64,000 nt of DNA from JAEUMD01 sp036768475 (GCA_036768475.1 DAIPMW010000004.1:213714-277713); one strand, 5' to 3'; numbered from the stretch's first letter, positions 17,859 through 27,886 are shown. Translations and numbers: made by a program. Notes: generated by a model from the letters alone, not told the origin.

Positions 17859-18260
17859 GTGACCGTTGCCAAAACTCTAAGTATGGCCCTCGTCTCCACA
17901 GCGGCTGTGCTGGCGCCGGCCGGTACCGCGTTTGCCGCCGGTGGCGGCGGCGAGGGGGCCGTCGATCCGTTCTTCTACCTGTTGATGGTTTTCGCGATGG
18001 CGATTTTCGTGGGCTACTACGTCGTGTGGTCGGTCACGCCAGCGCTGCACACGCCGCTGATGAGCGTGACCAATGCGATCTCGTCGGTGATCGTGGTCGG
18101 CGCGCTGCTCGCCGTCGGCGTCAAGGGAGTAGCCGCAGGAGGCACGGCCGCGAAGATCTTCGGCTTCCTCGCGCTCGTCATGGCGTCGGTGAACATCTTT
18201 GGTGGCTTCCTCGTCACCCAACGCATGCTCGCCATGTACAAGAAGAAAGAGAAGAAGTGA
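17859..18260 (+). CDS. pntAB: NAD(P) transhydrogenase subunit alpha part 2 (membrane domain)
   Basis: This 133-residue protein supplies helices of the membrane domain II: an N-terminal hydrophobic segment, then VDPFFYLLMVFAMAIFVGYY, VTPALHTPLMSVTNAISSVI and a final NIFGGFLVTQRMLAMY. Start choice: GTG at 17859 has GGAG 6 bases upstream. The GTG at 17844 overlapping the pntAA stop lacks spacing. A small ORF begins within the last codons of this gene (18257) and pntB follows. Confidence 0.92.
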   Translation: MTVAKTLSMALVSTAAVLAPAGTAFAAGGGGEGAVDPFFYLLMVFAMAIFVGYYVVWSVTPALHTPLMSVTNAISSVIVVGALLAVGVKGVAAGGTAAKIFGFLALVMASVNIFGGFLVTQRMLAMYKKKEKK

Positions 18261-18481
18261 GCGATGACGGGGACAGGCTTAAGGTCCTTCGCGCGTTCAT
18301 GGGGCGTCAGATCGACGAGGCGGTTATTCACGACCGTTTGTTCGAATGCTGGCGTGCCGCGCGCGAGCCGGTCGAATGTCCGCTCCCTGCCATCGCTGAC
18401 TTTTTTCACGCCGTCGAGGCCTATGACCCCGACCTCGCCCTGCGCACGCCTGACAGCCCGTTCGAGGCTGCTTCTGCATAG
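18257..18481 (+). CDS. Small hypothetical protein inside the pnt operon
   Basis: This 74-residue frame starts at a GTG that overlaps the pntAB stop (GTGA) and ends 65 bases before pntB. The peptide VSDDGDRLKVLRAFMGRQID has the mixed charged and hydrophobic make-up of a folded cytoplasmic protein, including an amphipathic helix and a Trp/Cys segment (LFECWRAARE). Other frames across this interval are Ser/Arg/Pro-rich and look non-coding. I do not recognise the family. Overlap with pntAB suggests translational coupling and a role tied to transhydrogenase, but this is inference. Confidence 0.55.
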   Translation: MSDDGDRLKVLRAFMGRQIDEAVIHDRLFECWRAAREPVECPLPAIADFFHAVEAYDPDLALRTPDSPFEAASA

Positions 18482-18546
18482 CATCGTGCGTCTGCTGAAA
18501 TCGCACTTGCGCGGTTTGTTGTCGACCGCCCCTCAGGGAAGCTGAC

Positions 18547-19953
<1,407 letters not shown>

Positions 19954-19986
19954 GGCAAAGGCATAACGATTTTGCATATCGAGGAT

Positions 19987-20021
19987 AAGCCCCGGCGCTG
20001 CGGCCCGGGGCTTGTCTTTTT
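19987..20021 (+). terminator. Terminator of the pnt operon
   Basis: The stem AAGCCCCGG (19987-19995) pairs with CCGGGGCTT, followed by GTCTTTTT. It lies 34 bases after the pntB stop. Confidence 0.85.
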
Positions 20022-20211
20022 GTGGCAGTCGGCGTGCAACATGAAGACATAATTTGTGCGCGGCCACTTATGCCGTTGCCTTCTGAAAGTTTACATCCAG
20101 ATGGCGGTCCCGGGCCGCTTTCGCTCCAATTGCGCGCATGCACGTTGACAGTGGTCCAGAGATCGGACCAAGCTCAGCCAAAGCAGATCAGACAATAGAG
20201 GTGGCACCAAC

Positions 20212-20736
20212 GTGTCACGGCGCATCGCCTACTCATTATCAGTGATGCTCGTTGTTTGGGTTGGCGGTGCCGATTTCCGTGGCGTCCGGGCCGCGCAAGT
20301 GGGCAGATCCGCAGCGCCAGGTGAGACAACGATCGCCGGCATGCCGGTCAGCTGCAAGGATATCCGCGGCGTGGCAGTGACGACGATGCAGGTCGCCAAC
20401 CTTGGTGATGTGGGACGTGCGGGGGTCATCAATCGGGTTCCGATTATCGCGATTGATCCCGAGATCATTGGCCGCCTTCCCAACAAGCTGCAGCTATTCT
20501 TCTTTCAGCATGAGTGCGCCCATCACGTGCTCGGGCACTGGTTCCAGATGAGTACGACAATGGAGACCGATGCGGATTGCTGGGCGATCCGGCACGGGCG
20601 CGACGATGGAACTTTCAGTCGCGATGACGTTATGAGTTTCGCGCCGTTCCTGGCGAAGAGCGGGGGCTCGCCGTTCGGACATCTTCCGGGGCCGCAGAGG
20701 GCGAAGCAACTGCTCAAGTGCTTCGATATGCCGTGA
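20212..20736 (+). CDS. Secreted M48-like zinc metallopeptidase-type protein
   Basis: This 174-residue protein has an N-terminal export segment (about 1-28) and a gluzincin zinc site: HECAH at residues 100-104 and ETDAD at 118-122, matching HExxH...ExxAD. It is much shorter than typical M48 peptidases and has no membrane helices beyond the signal. It may be a compact periplasmic protease or a degenerate relative. The start is GTG at 20212 with GAGGTGG upstream. No functional partner is apparent; an alpha/beta hydrolase gene follows after about 190 bases. Confidence 0.65.
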   Translation: MSRRIAYSLSVMLVVWVGGADFRGVRAAQVGRSAAPGETTIAGMPVSCKDIRGVAVTTMQVANLGDVGRAGVINRVPIIAIDPEIIGRLPNKLQLFFFQHECAHHVLGHWFQMSTTMETDADCWAIRHGRDDGTFSRDDVMSFAPFLAKSGGSPFGHLPGPQRAKQLLKCFDMP

Positions 20737-20929
20737 GCACGCAAATCAGGACAACAGACGTGACGCAGGACCTGCCATTCCCCGGGCGGCGTTTCAAATT
20801 TCGGATGCAGCTGACTGTTGTCTGCGGCCGACCAGCCGCAACATCGCGTGCGCTCATCGACGGCCCGCGAAACCGGCCAGCTGTTTCGAAAGGCCGGTCG
20901 CTGTTTCACCATGTTGCGATGGCTGCGAT

Positions 20930-21793
20930 ATGAACGTCCTTTCCGTGTTTTTGACATTCATGGTTCTCGTCGCAGCACTCGTCATTGTCGCAGCGTCGGC
21001 GCTGCAGCAATTCCTCATTTATCATCCCGATCGACAGCGTATTGCGCCAGCCGAAGTCGGTCTCATGGATGTTGTCGAACGCGAGATCCTCACGCCGGAT
21101 GGCAATTCTGTACTGGCATGGTGGTCGCCACCCAAGCCGGGACGCCCCACGGTTCTTTATTTTCACGGCAATGCCGGCGCGCTCGCGGACCGTACGGGGC
21201 GGATACGGCGCTTCCAGGAGGCAGGCTTCGGCCTCTTCATGATGGCCTATCGCGGTTATGGCGGCTCGACTGGCAAGCCGACGGAACGCGACAATGTCGC
21301 CGACGGCAAACGTGCCTTCGACGCGGTCATCGGCGAAGGTATCGACGCTGGCGAGATCTTCATTTTCGGCGAGTCGCTTGGAACAGGTGTCGCCGTCCAG
21401 GTTGCGGCGCAGAGGAATGGGGCCGGGTTGATTCTGGATGCGCCCTTCACCTCAATGCTGGATCTGGCTCATCTTCATTATCCCTACCTGCCCGCAGACG
21501 TATTCCTGCGCGATCGCTACGAGACAATCCGGCACATCGCGAAGGTGAACATGCCGCTGCTGGTGGTGCATGGGGCCGGCGACGTCGTGATTCCGCTCGG
21601 TATGGGCGAGGCAGTCTACAATGCGGCACAAGGCGACAAAGAGCTGGTCAATGTCGAGGATGCAGGACACCTGAACCATGACATGATGGGCTCGTTCGAC
21701 CGGATCTTTGCGTGGATGGATGCTCGCATTGGCGGAGCGCGCCGCAGTCGCACCGAAGGTGCCGCAGGCCGTGCGACAAGAACGCCGCCTTGA
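20930..21793 (+). CDS. Alpha/beta hydrolase, BEM46/ABHD13-like
   Basis: This 287-residue serine hydrolase has an N-terminal membrane anchor (about residues 5-28). The oxyanion motif is YFHGNAGA and the AYRGYGGSTGKP segment is typical. The nucleophile elbow GESLG carries the Ser. The acid Asp is in HGAGDVVIP and the His in DAGHLNHD. BEM46-like proteins are membrane-anchored esterases of unclear physiological substrate. A bidirectional terminator separates it from convergent rpsU. Confidence 0.88.
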   Translation: MNVLSVFLTFMVLVAALVIVAASALQQFLIYHPDRQRIAPAEVGLMDVVEREILTPDGNSVLAWWSPPKPGRPTVLYFHGNAGALADRTGRIRRFQEAGFGLFMMAYRGYGGSTGKPTERDNVADGKRAFDAVIGEGIDAGEIFIFGESLGTGVAVQVAAQRNGAGLILDAPFTSMLDLAHLHYPYLPADVFLRDRYETIRHIAKVNMPLLVVHGAGDVVIPLGMGEAVYNAAQGDKELVNVEDAGHLNHDMMGSFDRIFAWMDARIGGARRSRTEGAAGRATRTPP

Positions 21794-21914
21794 GGCAAGA
21801 CCGGCGGGCTGCGATGGAATGGGCCTCACCGCATCAGGTTTGTGGGCGACGGCTCAGTCATTCCCGCACCCAAAGCGGCGCGGGCACCAGCGAGGTAAAT
21901 CGGATCACAACGCG

Positions 21915-21954
21915 AAAAAGCCCGCTCCGGATCGATCGGCTCGGGCTCTGTTTT
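21915..21954. terminator. Bidirectional terminator between hydrolase gene and rpsU
   Basis: AGCCCG (21919-21924) pairs with CGGGCT (21942-21947), with an inner GATCGATC palindrome. TTTT follows on the plus strand and TTTTT on the minus strand, so it can serve both convergent genes. Confidence 0.75.
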
Positions 21955-22018
21955 GTCAGCCCTACAGGCGACCGGCCCGTTCAGCCGGTCTGCCGAAAGG
22001 CATGAATGAGAGGCTGGC

Positions 22019-22252
22019 TCAGCGACCGCGGCTCGGTGCCTTCGAGGGCAGCAGACCTTCGCGCTGGGCACGCTTGCGGGCCAGCTTACGGGCGCGGCGG
22101 ACTGCTTCCGCCTGCTCGCGTGCTTTCTTCTCGGAGGGCTTTTCGTAATAGTTCCGGAGCTTCATCTCGCGGAAAATGCCCTCGCGCTGCATCTTCTTCT
22201 TGAGCGCCTTGAGAGCCTGGTCGACGTTGTTGTCGCGAACGAGAACCTGCAC
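22019..22252 (-). CDS. rpsU: 30S ribosomal protein S21
   Basis: This 77-residue basic protein starts MQVLVRDNNVDQALKALKKK and contains the S21 core REGIFREMKLRNYYEKPSEK. S21 helps the 30S subunit recognise Shine-Dalgarno sequences during initiation. The C-terminal tail is Arg/Lys-rich and extended, as in other alphaproteobacteria. It stands alone, and a repeat element lies just upstream. Confidence 0.96.
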   Translation of the reverse strand: MQVLVRDNNVDQALKALKKKMQREGIFREMKLRNYYEKPSEKKAREQAEAVRRARKLARKRAQREGLLPSKAPSRGR

Positions 22253-22289
22253 GCGTGCCTATCCTTTGGTGCTGGTTGAAAATGAAATA

Positions 22290-22430
22290 CTAAAGCAGGT
22301 CCGGTTTATGTGAATTCACATTGAACATGTGCAATCACATCGACCATGGTGGCCTGCTCCAACTCCTTGTTTGTGAGTCTCACTCACGCCTTCGCTGGAA
22401 GACTCGGAGTGAAACTCCAGCAAACACCAA
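22290..22430 (-). repeat. Dispersed intergenic repeat, copy 1 (diverged)
   Basis: This intergenic stretch shares short blocks with the copies at 34.7 and 25.4 kb. The blocks include GCAGGTC..GGTTT, GGTGGCCTGCTC and CTCCTTGTTTGTGAG..CTCA.TCACG, in the same order as in the reverse complement of copy 4. It sits between rpsU and the purK 3' end. The identity is partial, so the element is old. Confidence 0.5.
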
Positions 22431-22498
22431 ACGCACCCAGAGGCTTCTACCGGGTGTCCAGTGCTTTCAGATCTGGCGCGTGTGTATCAAAGTGTGGC

Positions 22499-23617
22499 TC
22501 ACTTGTCCACTGAGGCTGTGCAGGATGCGGCTCGATCCCCGCTTTTCGGACTGATGCGGGTGATATGACCCATTTTCCGGCCAGGGCGGGGGTCGTTCTT
22601 TCCGTACAGGTGGAGGCCGGCTGCGGGTTCCGCTGCGAGTTTCTCCCAGGCCTCCACGTCGCCCCCGATCAGGTTCGACATCACCGCGTCGGAGTGGCGG
22701 TCGGTGGCACCGAGCGGCCAGCCGGCCACGGCGCGGATGTGGTTTTCGAACTGGCTTACGGCGCAGGCGTCGATCGTCCAGTGACCGGAGTTGTGAACGC
22801 GCGGCGCGATCTCGTTGACGATGAGCGGATCCTGAGCAGCCTCGCCGCAATAGAACATCTCGACCGCCAGCACGCCCACATATTCGAGCGCGCCGGCGAT
22901 GGCGCCGGCAATCCCGGCCGCTCGCTCGCGGGTTTTTTCAGTCACCGGGGCAGGCACCGTGGACGTATCAAGGATACCCTGCGCGTGCGTGTTGTGGGGG
23001 ACATCGTAAAAGCGCATCTCGCCGCCCTGGCCGCGCACGACCAGCACGGAAACCTCGATCTCGAAACTGACCATGCCTTCGAGGATCGCCAGTGCGCTGC
23101 CAACGGTGGCGCGGGCGCTGGCGAGATCGGCGGCGCTGGCGAGGCGCACCTGACCCTTGCCGTCGTAGCCCAACCGGCGTGTCTTGAGGATGGCAGGCAG
23201 GCCGAGTTCGCTCGCGGCTCTGCCGAGCGAGGTTTCGCAATCGACGGGTGCAAAAGGTGCAACCGGAATGCCGAGGGCGGAGATGAACCTCTTTTCGACC
23301 AGGCGGTCCTGCGCGACTTCGAGCGCCTTTACGCCCGGACGCACAGGCTTGATTCGGGCTGCGGCCTCAGCGGTCGCGCACGGGACGTTCTCGAACTCGT
23401 AAGTCACGACGTCGACCGTTTCTGCGAAGCGGCGTACCGCGTCGAGGTCGTCGTAAGCGCCCACGGTGGCAGCGGCGGCAACGTCGAAGGCTGGGCCCGA
23501 GTGGTCGGAATAGATATGGCACCGCAGGCCGAGGCGGGCTGCCGCCATAGCCAGCATGCGGCCAAGCTGGCCGCCGCCGAGGATGCCGATGGTAGAGCCG
23601 GGAGGGAGTACAGTCAT
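22499..23617 (-). CDS. purK: 5-(carboxyamino)imidazole ribonucleotide synthase
   Basis: This 372-residue ATP-grasp enzyme makes N5-CAIR from AIR, ATP and bicarbonate in purine synthesis. The start motif GSTIGILGGGQLGRMLAMAA and the ATP-grasp phrases LKTRRLGYDGKGQ and VNEIAPRVHNSGHWTIDAC are diagnostic. Its start overlaps the purE stop by four bases (ATGA), which indicates translational coupling. The last residues run into the sequence just after the repeat copy, but length is normal. Confidence 0.95.
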   Translation of the reverse strand: MTVLPPGSTIGILGGGQLGRMLAMAAARLGLRCHIYSDHSGPAFDVAAAATVGAYDDLDAVRRFAETVDVVTYEFENVPCATAEAAARIKPVRPGVKALEVAQDRLVEKRFISALGIPVAPFAPVDCETSLGRAASELGLPAILKTRRLGYDGKGQVRLASAADLASARATVGSALAILEGMVSFEIEVSVLVVRGQGGEMRFYDVPHNTHAQGILDTSTVPAPVTEKTRERAAGIAGAIAGALEYVGVLAVEMFYCGEAAQDPLIVNEIAPRVHNSGHWTIDACAVSQFENHIRAVAGWPLGATDRHSDAVMSNLIGGDVEAWEKLAAEPAAGLHLYGKNDPRPGRKMGHITRISPKSGDRAASCTASVDK

Positions 23618-24135
23618 GACTTCGGTTCAGGCCCTGCGATGGGTTCTGTGGCGACGGCGTCGGTCTGCGCCTTGCGCCAAGCGGCGATACGCCGGGCAAG
23701 AGCGGCATCGCCGGTGGCCAGGATCTGCGCCGCAAGCAGCCCGGCGTTGGCCGCTCCAGCCTCACCGATCGCCAGCGTGCCGACGGGTACCCCCTTGGGC
23801 ATCTGTACGATGGAATAGAGGCTGTCGAGGCCGGAGAGGGCCTTTGATTGGATCGGTACGCCCAGTACCGGCAGGTCAGTCATGGAGGCCGTCATTCCGG
23901 GCAGGTGGGCGGCTCCGCCGGCGCCGGCCACGATCACCTTGAGGCCGCGTGCGCTTGCGGATCTCGCGTATTCATAGAGCCGGTCCGGGGTGCGGTGCGC
24001 AGAGACGATGCGGGCCTCGTAGGCGACGCCCAACGTGTTGAGGATCTCGGCGGCGGCCTGCATGGTCGGCCAGTCGGACTGGCTGCCCATGATGATGCCG
24101 ACCAGCGGCGATGTATTCCCGCTTTTTCCGGTCAT
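23614..24135 (-). CDS. purE: N5-carboxyaminoimidazole ribonucleotide mutase
   Basis: This 173-residue PurE converts N5-CAIR to CAIR. The signature GIIMGSQSDWPTMQAAAEIL, the active-site SAHRTPDRLYEYA and GAGGAAHLPGM are all present. It is the first gene of a purE-purK operon. Confidence 0.96.
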   Translation of the reverse strand: MTGKSGNTSPLVGIIMGSQSDWPTMQAAAEILNTLGVAYEARIVSAHRTPDRLYEYARSASARGLKVIVAGAGGAAHLPGMTASMTDLPVLGVPIQSKALSGLDSLYSIVQMPKGVPVGTLAIGEAGAANAGLLAAQILATGDAALARRIAAWRKAQTDAVATEPIAGPEPKS

Positions 24136-24416
24136 GTTTTGTTCACGTCAGACCGCCGGCCGGGCCGGGCGCTCCGCCTCCCTTTGTCCCATGCGGAGAA
24201 AGCGCGGGTTTAGTGACTGGCGGGCTCGTTGGCAAGAGGCGGGCGCGCAATTCACTCTGGATGGTTTTCCGTTTGCGGTCGCGCATGCGCCACCGCGTCT
24301 CATCGGATCTGCGCTGCATGTGGTGCAGTGAAAGCAGTACTGAGCGCTCTGGCGCAGGCGGGCCGAGCGAGCGTTGCGGGCGCCATCGAGGCATACGTTC
24401 ACGCAATGTCGCAGGT

Positions 24417-24623
24417 TCACGCAATGATGTCGGGCAGCAACTGGTCCTCAATGATCGTGATCTGATCCTTCAGGGCGAGCTTCTTCTTCTTGAGCCGTTT
24501 GACCAGCAACTGGTCGGCGCTGCCGGTGGCCTCAAGCGCGATGATTTCATCATCGAGGCTACGATGCTCTGTGCGCAGGTTGGCGAGCTCCTCGCGGAGT
24601 TCTTTTTCGTTGCGACGCTGCAT
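24417..24623 (-). CDS. DUF465 (YdcH-like) small helical protein, first copy
   Basis: This 68-residue coiled-coil protein starts MQRRNEKELREELANLRTEH and ends in the DUF465 pattern VKRLKKKKLALKDQITIIED. The start at 24623 is supported by GGAG 4 bases upstream; in-frame ATGs at 24665 and 24725 would lengthen it. DUF465 proteins have no settled function. A second member lies 450 bases away on the opposite strand, and the two starts face away from each other. Confidence 0.75.
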   Translation of the reverse strand: MQRRNEKELREELANLRTEHRSLDDEIIALEATGSADQLLVKRLKKKKLALKDQITIIEDQLLPDIIA

Positions 24624-25070
24624 CTCGCTCCAGATCCGTTCCCGCTGCCGGCTCGCTCGCTCCATGTGTGCGCCTGAGGCGCATCCATGGTTATGTGCGC
24701 GTGTGGCTCGCAGCCCGCCGCCCAAGTCCCTCTAAAGCGACGGCTCGACTTCGACCACGTATGGCACGCACACAATCAGGGCGGCTCCACTTCGGTGAAG
24801 TGCCAGCCGCTGCAACTCTGCCTGTACAAATATGAATATCTATCTGTTTAGATCGACTGGCAAGCAGTCCCACACTAGGTTGCATCAGTTTTTTTCGCCG
24901 CAGAAACCGTGCGTTGGGGAGAGGAAGCATTCGTTTAAATTGATCGGTATTCGATCCCTGCCCGGTATCGAATGGTTTCCCATTCACGCCTTTTGGGCCT
25001 GGCAGTTCGTGGACAAGCCGTCGTAAATCTGTCACACTCAATCCTGCGTTCAACTTGAATGGAGGGCCTG
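24624..25070. other. Divergent intergenic region between the two DUF465 genes
   Basis: About 450 bases with no gene. The right half (24830-25030) is AT-richer than average. It probably holds the two divergent promoters. No repeat or palindrome stood out. Confidence 0.4.
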
Positions 25071-25259
25071 ATGTCGCTATCCGCTCATCTCGCAGAACTC
25101 ACAGAAAAACATAAGCTTCTGGAGCGTCGGATCGAGGAGGAAGTTGCAAGGCCGGGATCGGACGACCTGGAAATTCGGCGGATGAAACAGGAAAAGCTGA
25201 GACTCAAGGAACAGATCGCTCGCCTTAGCGATGAGCCACAGACCGCGGCGCGTCATTGA
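25071..25259 (+). CDS. DUF465 (YdcH-like) small helical protein, second copy
   Basis: This 62-residue protein begins MSLSAHLAELTEKHKLLERR and has the DUF465 end EIRRMKQEKLRLKEQIARL. The start is set by GGAGG 5 bases before the ATG at 25071. It is a diverged paralogue of the minus-strand copy at 24417-24623. Function unknown. Confidence 0.85.
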   Translation: MSLSAHLAELTEKHKLLERRIEEEVARPGSDDLEIRRMKQEKLRLKEQIARLSDEPQTAARH

Positions 25260-25299
25260 CGTGCCGTTGCCGTTTTAGAGGCTGGTGGCACAGGCTCAC

Positions 25300-25540
25300 G
25301 TCCATTCGTGGTCCGAGCAGAATGTGCTGGAGCATATTGAGCTGAAGTGTGCAGCGCTTCAGCGTGAAAGATATGCTCAAAACAAGGTACTGGATCACGT
25401 TCATGTTTCCGCCAAACATGAACGTGATTGAGAGCCTGATCGGCCTCTCAATCAAAGAGATAGAGCAGGCCACAATGGCTAGAGCCTGATCGACCTGACC
25501 TGCTCTAGATCTGATTCAATCAAAACCTGACCTGCTCTAG
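25300..25540. repeat. Dispersed mosaic repeat, copy 2
   Basis: The left half (25330-25430) resembles a segment at 31.9 kb: both can be read as related peptides, EHIELKCAALQRE here. The right half holds the blocks AGCCTGATCGG, GAGATAGAGCAGGCCACAA and, twice, a CCTGACCTGCTCTAG unit (25495-25507 region and 25526-25540). The last is shared exactly with copy 4 near 34.8 kb. The element ends at the edge of the glycosidase remnant. Confidence 0.65.
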
Positions 25541-25767
25541 TTCCGCAGCCGCCTTTCTGAGGCAGGTGTCGCTTGCGGCAAGTGTCGTGGAACTGAGACG
25601 GCCCTGATCGTGTGCATAGGTCAGCGCAAACAGCACATCGTAGACCTCGTCACCATCGCTACCAATGAGGATGAGGTCCGCGCCTGCATTTTGGCGTCAA
25701 CGGCGGCAGCAGCCATCCCGCCGGGATAGCCTCGTTTGATCGCTCCCATGGCAAGGTCATCGGGATT
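25541..25767 (-). pseudogene. Remnant of a glycoside hydrolase family 3 gene (frameshifted, 5' missing)
   Basis: Read on the minus strand from 25767, one frame gives NPDDLAMGAIKRGYPGG then MAAAAVDA. A one-base shift follows, and the next frame gives NAGADLILIGSDGDEVYDVL followed by a helical tail. DDLxMGAI and AVxAGADLxLI are hallmark phrases of the GH3 beta-N-acetylhexosaminidase-like N-terminal domain. The piece lacks the start and most of the barrel, abuts the stop of the acyl-CoA ligase gene and is cut on the other side by the repeat unit ending at 25540. It is too short for the main ORF calls. Confidence 0.65.
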
Positions 25768-25770
25768 CCT

Positions 25771-27399
25771 TCACACCTCCTTGGCTTTTTCGCGAAGCAG
25801 GAATTTCTGAATTTTTCCGGTCGAGGTTTTCGGGATCTCGGCGAACACGACGTGGCGAGGACACTTGAAGCGCGCGAGGTGCTCCTGGCAGTGCGCGATG
25901 ATGTCTTCCGCACTGGCCTTTGCTGCCGGCTTCAGTTCGACGAAGGCGCAGGGTGTCTCACCCCATTTGTCGTCCGGCTTTGCGACGACGGCGCAGTGTG
26001 CGACGGCTGCGTGCTTATAGATCACGTCCTCGACCTCGATGGAGGAGATGTTCTCGCCGCCGGAAATGATGATGTCCTTGGAGCGATCTTTGAGCTGGAT
26101 GTAGCCGTCGGGGTGCATCACGCCGAGATCGCCGGAATGGAACCAGCCGCCGCGGAACGCCTCGTCGGTGGCCTTTGGATTCTTGAGATAGCCTTTCATG
26201 ACGATGTTGCCGCGGAACATGATTTCGCCCAGCGTCTCACCGTCGGCGGGTACGGGCTGCATCGACTCCGGGTTCATGACCGACAGTCCTTCAAGGGCTG
26301 CGTAGCGCACGCCCTGGCGTGCACGCTTGGCGACATTCGCCTCCTTTGGCAACGCGTCCCAGGAGTCATGCCATTCGTTGAGGACGGCGGGTCCGTAGGT
26401 CTCGGTCAGGCCGTAGAGATGGGTGAGCGCGAAGCCTGCCTCCTGCATGCGAGCCAGCACTGCTTCAGGGGGCGGTGCGGCGGCGTGGCTGAATGCGACG
26501 GTATGCTTGATCGAGCGCTTTTCCTCGTTGGAAGCGTTGAGCAGCGTGGCCATGACAATCGGGGCGCCGCAAAGGTGTGTCACCTTGTGGTCGACGATGG
26601 CGTCGTAGATGGCCTTTGCTCGTACCCAACGCAGGCAGACATGTGTGCCGCCGACGGCTGCAACGGACCAGGGGAAGCACCAGCCATTGCAGTGGAACAT
26701 CGGCAGTGTCCACAGATAGACGGGGTGGCGCTGCATGCCGGTGGCGATCGTGTTCGCGTAGCACATCAGCGCGGCGCCGCGATGGTGATAGACGACGCCC
26801 TTTGGATTGCCTGTGGTGCCCGATGTGTAATTGAGCGAGATCGCATCCCATTCGTCATCGGGCATGCGCCATGCGTAGTCGGGATCGCCCGTGGCGATGA
26901 ATTCTTCGTAATCGAGATACGACAGCGGCTCGTTGTCCTGCGGGTACTCGGGATCATCATAGTCGATGACGAGCGGCTCGACTTTAGCGAGCGAAAGCGC
27001 CTCACGAACCACAGGGGCGAACTCGCGATCGACGATCAGGATCTTCGTGTTAGCGTGGTCGAGCTGGAAAGCGATGATCGGCGCATCAAGCCGTGTGTTC
27101 AGCGAATGCAGCACCGCGCCGACCATGGGAACGCCGACGTGGGCTTCCAGCATCGGCGGCGTGTTGGAGAGCATCACCGATACCGTATCGCCCTTGCCGA
27201 TGTAACGCTGAGCCAGCGCTGAGGCGAGGCGCCGACAGCGCGCAAAATACGGCGCATAGGCGGTGCGGGTGCTGCCGTGAATGATGGCGGTCGTATCAGG
27301 ATAAACTGCAGCTGCGCGCGCCACGATCGAAAGAGGCGTGAGGGGTTGATAATTTGCGGGGGTCTTGTCGAGATTTTGCTCGTAAGGGTGGGATGCCAT
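25771..27399 (-). CDS. Acyl-CoA synthetase (medium-chain / DmdB-like AMP-binding family)
   Basis: This 542-residue adenylate-forming ligase activates a carboxylic acid to its CoA thioester. The P-loop YTSGTTGNPKGV, the LYGLTETYGP motif, the GWFHSGDLGV hinge and the C-terminal Lys motif PKTSTGKIQKF are intact. Its closest remembered relatives are the 540-residue acyl-CoA or methylthiopropionyl-CoA ligases. The substrate cannot be fixed from sequence. I use the ATG at 27399 (MASHPYEQNLDKTPANYQPL), where homology starts; the frame runs on to 27543. A GH3 remnant follows directly. Confidence 0.88.
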   Translation of the reverse strand: MASHPYEQNLDKTPANYQPLTPLSIVARAAAVYPDTTAIIHGSTRTAYAPYFARCRRLASALAQRYIGKGDTVSVMLSNTPPMLEAHVGVPMVGAVLHSLNTRLDAPIIAFQLDHANTKILIVDREFAPVVREALSLAKVEPLVIDYDDPEYPQDNEPLSYLDYEEFIATGDPDYAWRMPDDEWDAISLNYTSGTTGNPKGVVYHHRGAALMCYANTIATGMQRHPVYLWTLPMFHCNGWCFPWSVAAVGGTHVCLRWVRAKAIYDAIVDHKVTHLCGAPIVMATLLNASNEEKRSIKHTVAFSHAAAPPPEAVLARMQEAGFALTHLYGLTETYGPAVLNEWHDSWDALPKEANVAKRARQGVRYAALEGLSVMNPESMQPVPADGETLGEIMFRGNIVMKGYLKNPKATDEAFRGGWFHSGDLGVMHPDGYIQLKDRSKDIIISGGENISSIEVEDVIYKHAAVAHCAVVAKPDDKWGETPCAFVELKPAAKASAEDIIAHCQEHLARFKCPRHVVFAEIPKTSTGKIQKFLLREKAKEV

Positions 27400-27636
27400 G
27401 GCGGACCGGGTGCTGAATGCTGCAAGTCTCAAATGTGTGCCTGGAACGCTATCTGTTTGACAACAATTCAGCAATTGGCAATGGGCCGGTGATTGAACGA
27501 GCCGGCGGTCCGCCGGCGGAAGCGCCGTTGTGGGCAAGATCAACCGCTTGACTTGCGGGTGCTTCCAGTTGCCGCCGAATTTGTGTAAGGTTACTTTCAG
27601 AAAATGTTGCGTATTCCAGTCAGACTGGAGAGCACC

Positions 27637-27717
27637 ATGACTGAATCAAGGCAGGAAGGGATCGTCCTCTGGATCCTTCTTGTGTTCCTACTGACCTTGC
27701 CCTGGCTGGCGTTGTAA
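27637..27717 (+). CDS. Putative 26-residue single-helix membrane peptide
   Basis: The frame encodes a short polar head, MTESRQEG, followed by a single hydrophobic helix, IVLWILLVFLLTLPWLAL. GGAG lies 6 bases before the ATG. An in-frame ATG at 27604 would add 11 residues. The clean head-plus-helix design and the good ribosome binding site suggest a real small membrane protein. No family is recognised and nothing flanking gives a function. Confidence 0.4.
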   Translation: MTESRQEGIVLWILLVFLLTLPWLAL

Positions 27718-27798
27718 ATCGTGCTGCGCGGGTTTTAGGATACTCGCGGGGCGGTTGCGCGATTGGCGGCCGAGATAAGGGACAAAAGAACCAAATTG

Positions 27799-27832
27799 AA
27801 AACCCCGCGCATTCGCCGTGCGCGGGGTTTTC
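27799..27832. terminator. Strong bidirectional terminator
   Basis: A perfect 12-base stem (AAAACCCCGCGC with GCGCGGGGTTTT) has a 9-base loop and U-runs on either strand. It serves the minus-strand TauE gene and possibly the plus-strand small ORF. Confidence 0.85.
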
Positions 27833-27886
27833 GATTCGCGTGCAATCGTACCATGCGAATTCGATCAAACCCGACGCTTTCCTGCT

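Noticed and set aside
18264..18545. 93-codon frame overlapping the gap before pntB
   Set aside because: Ser/Arg/Pro-rich shadow; the alternative GTG frame at 18257 has better protein character.
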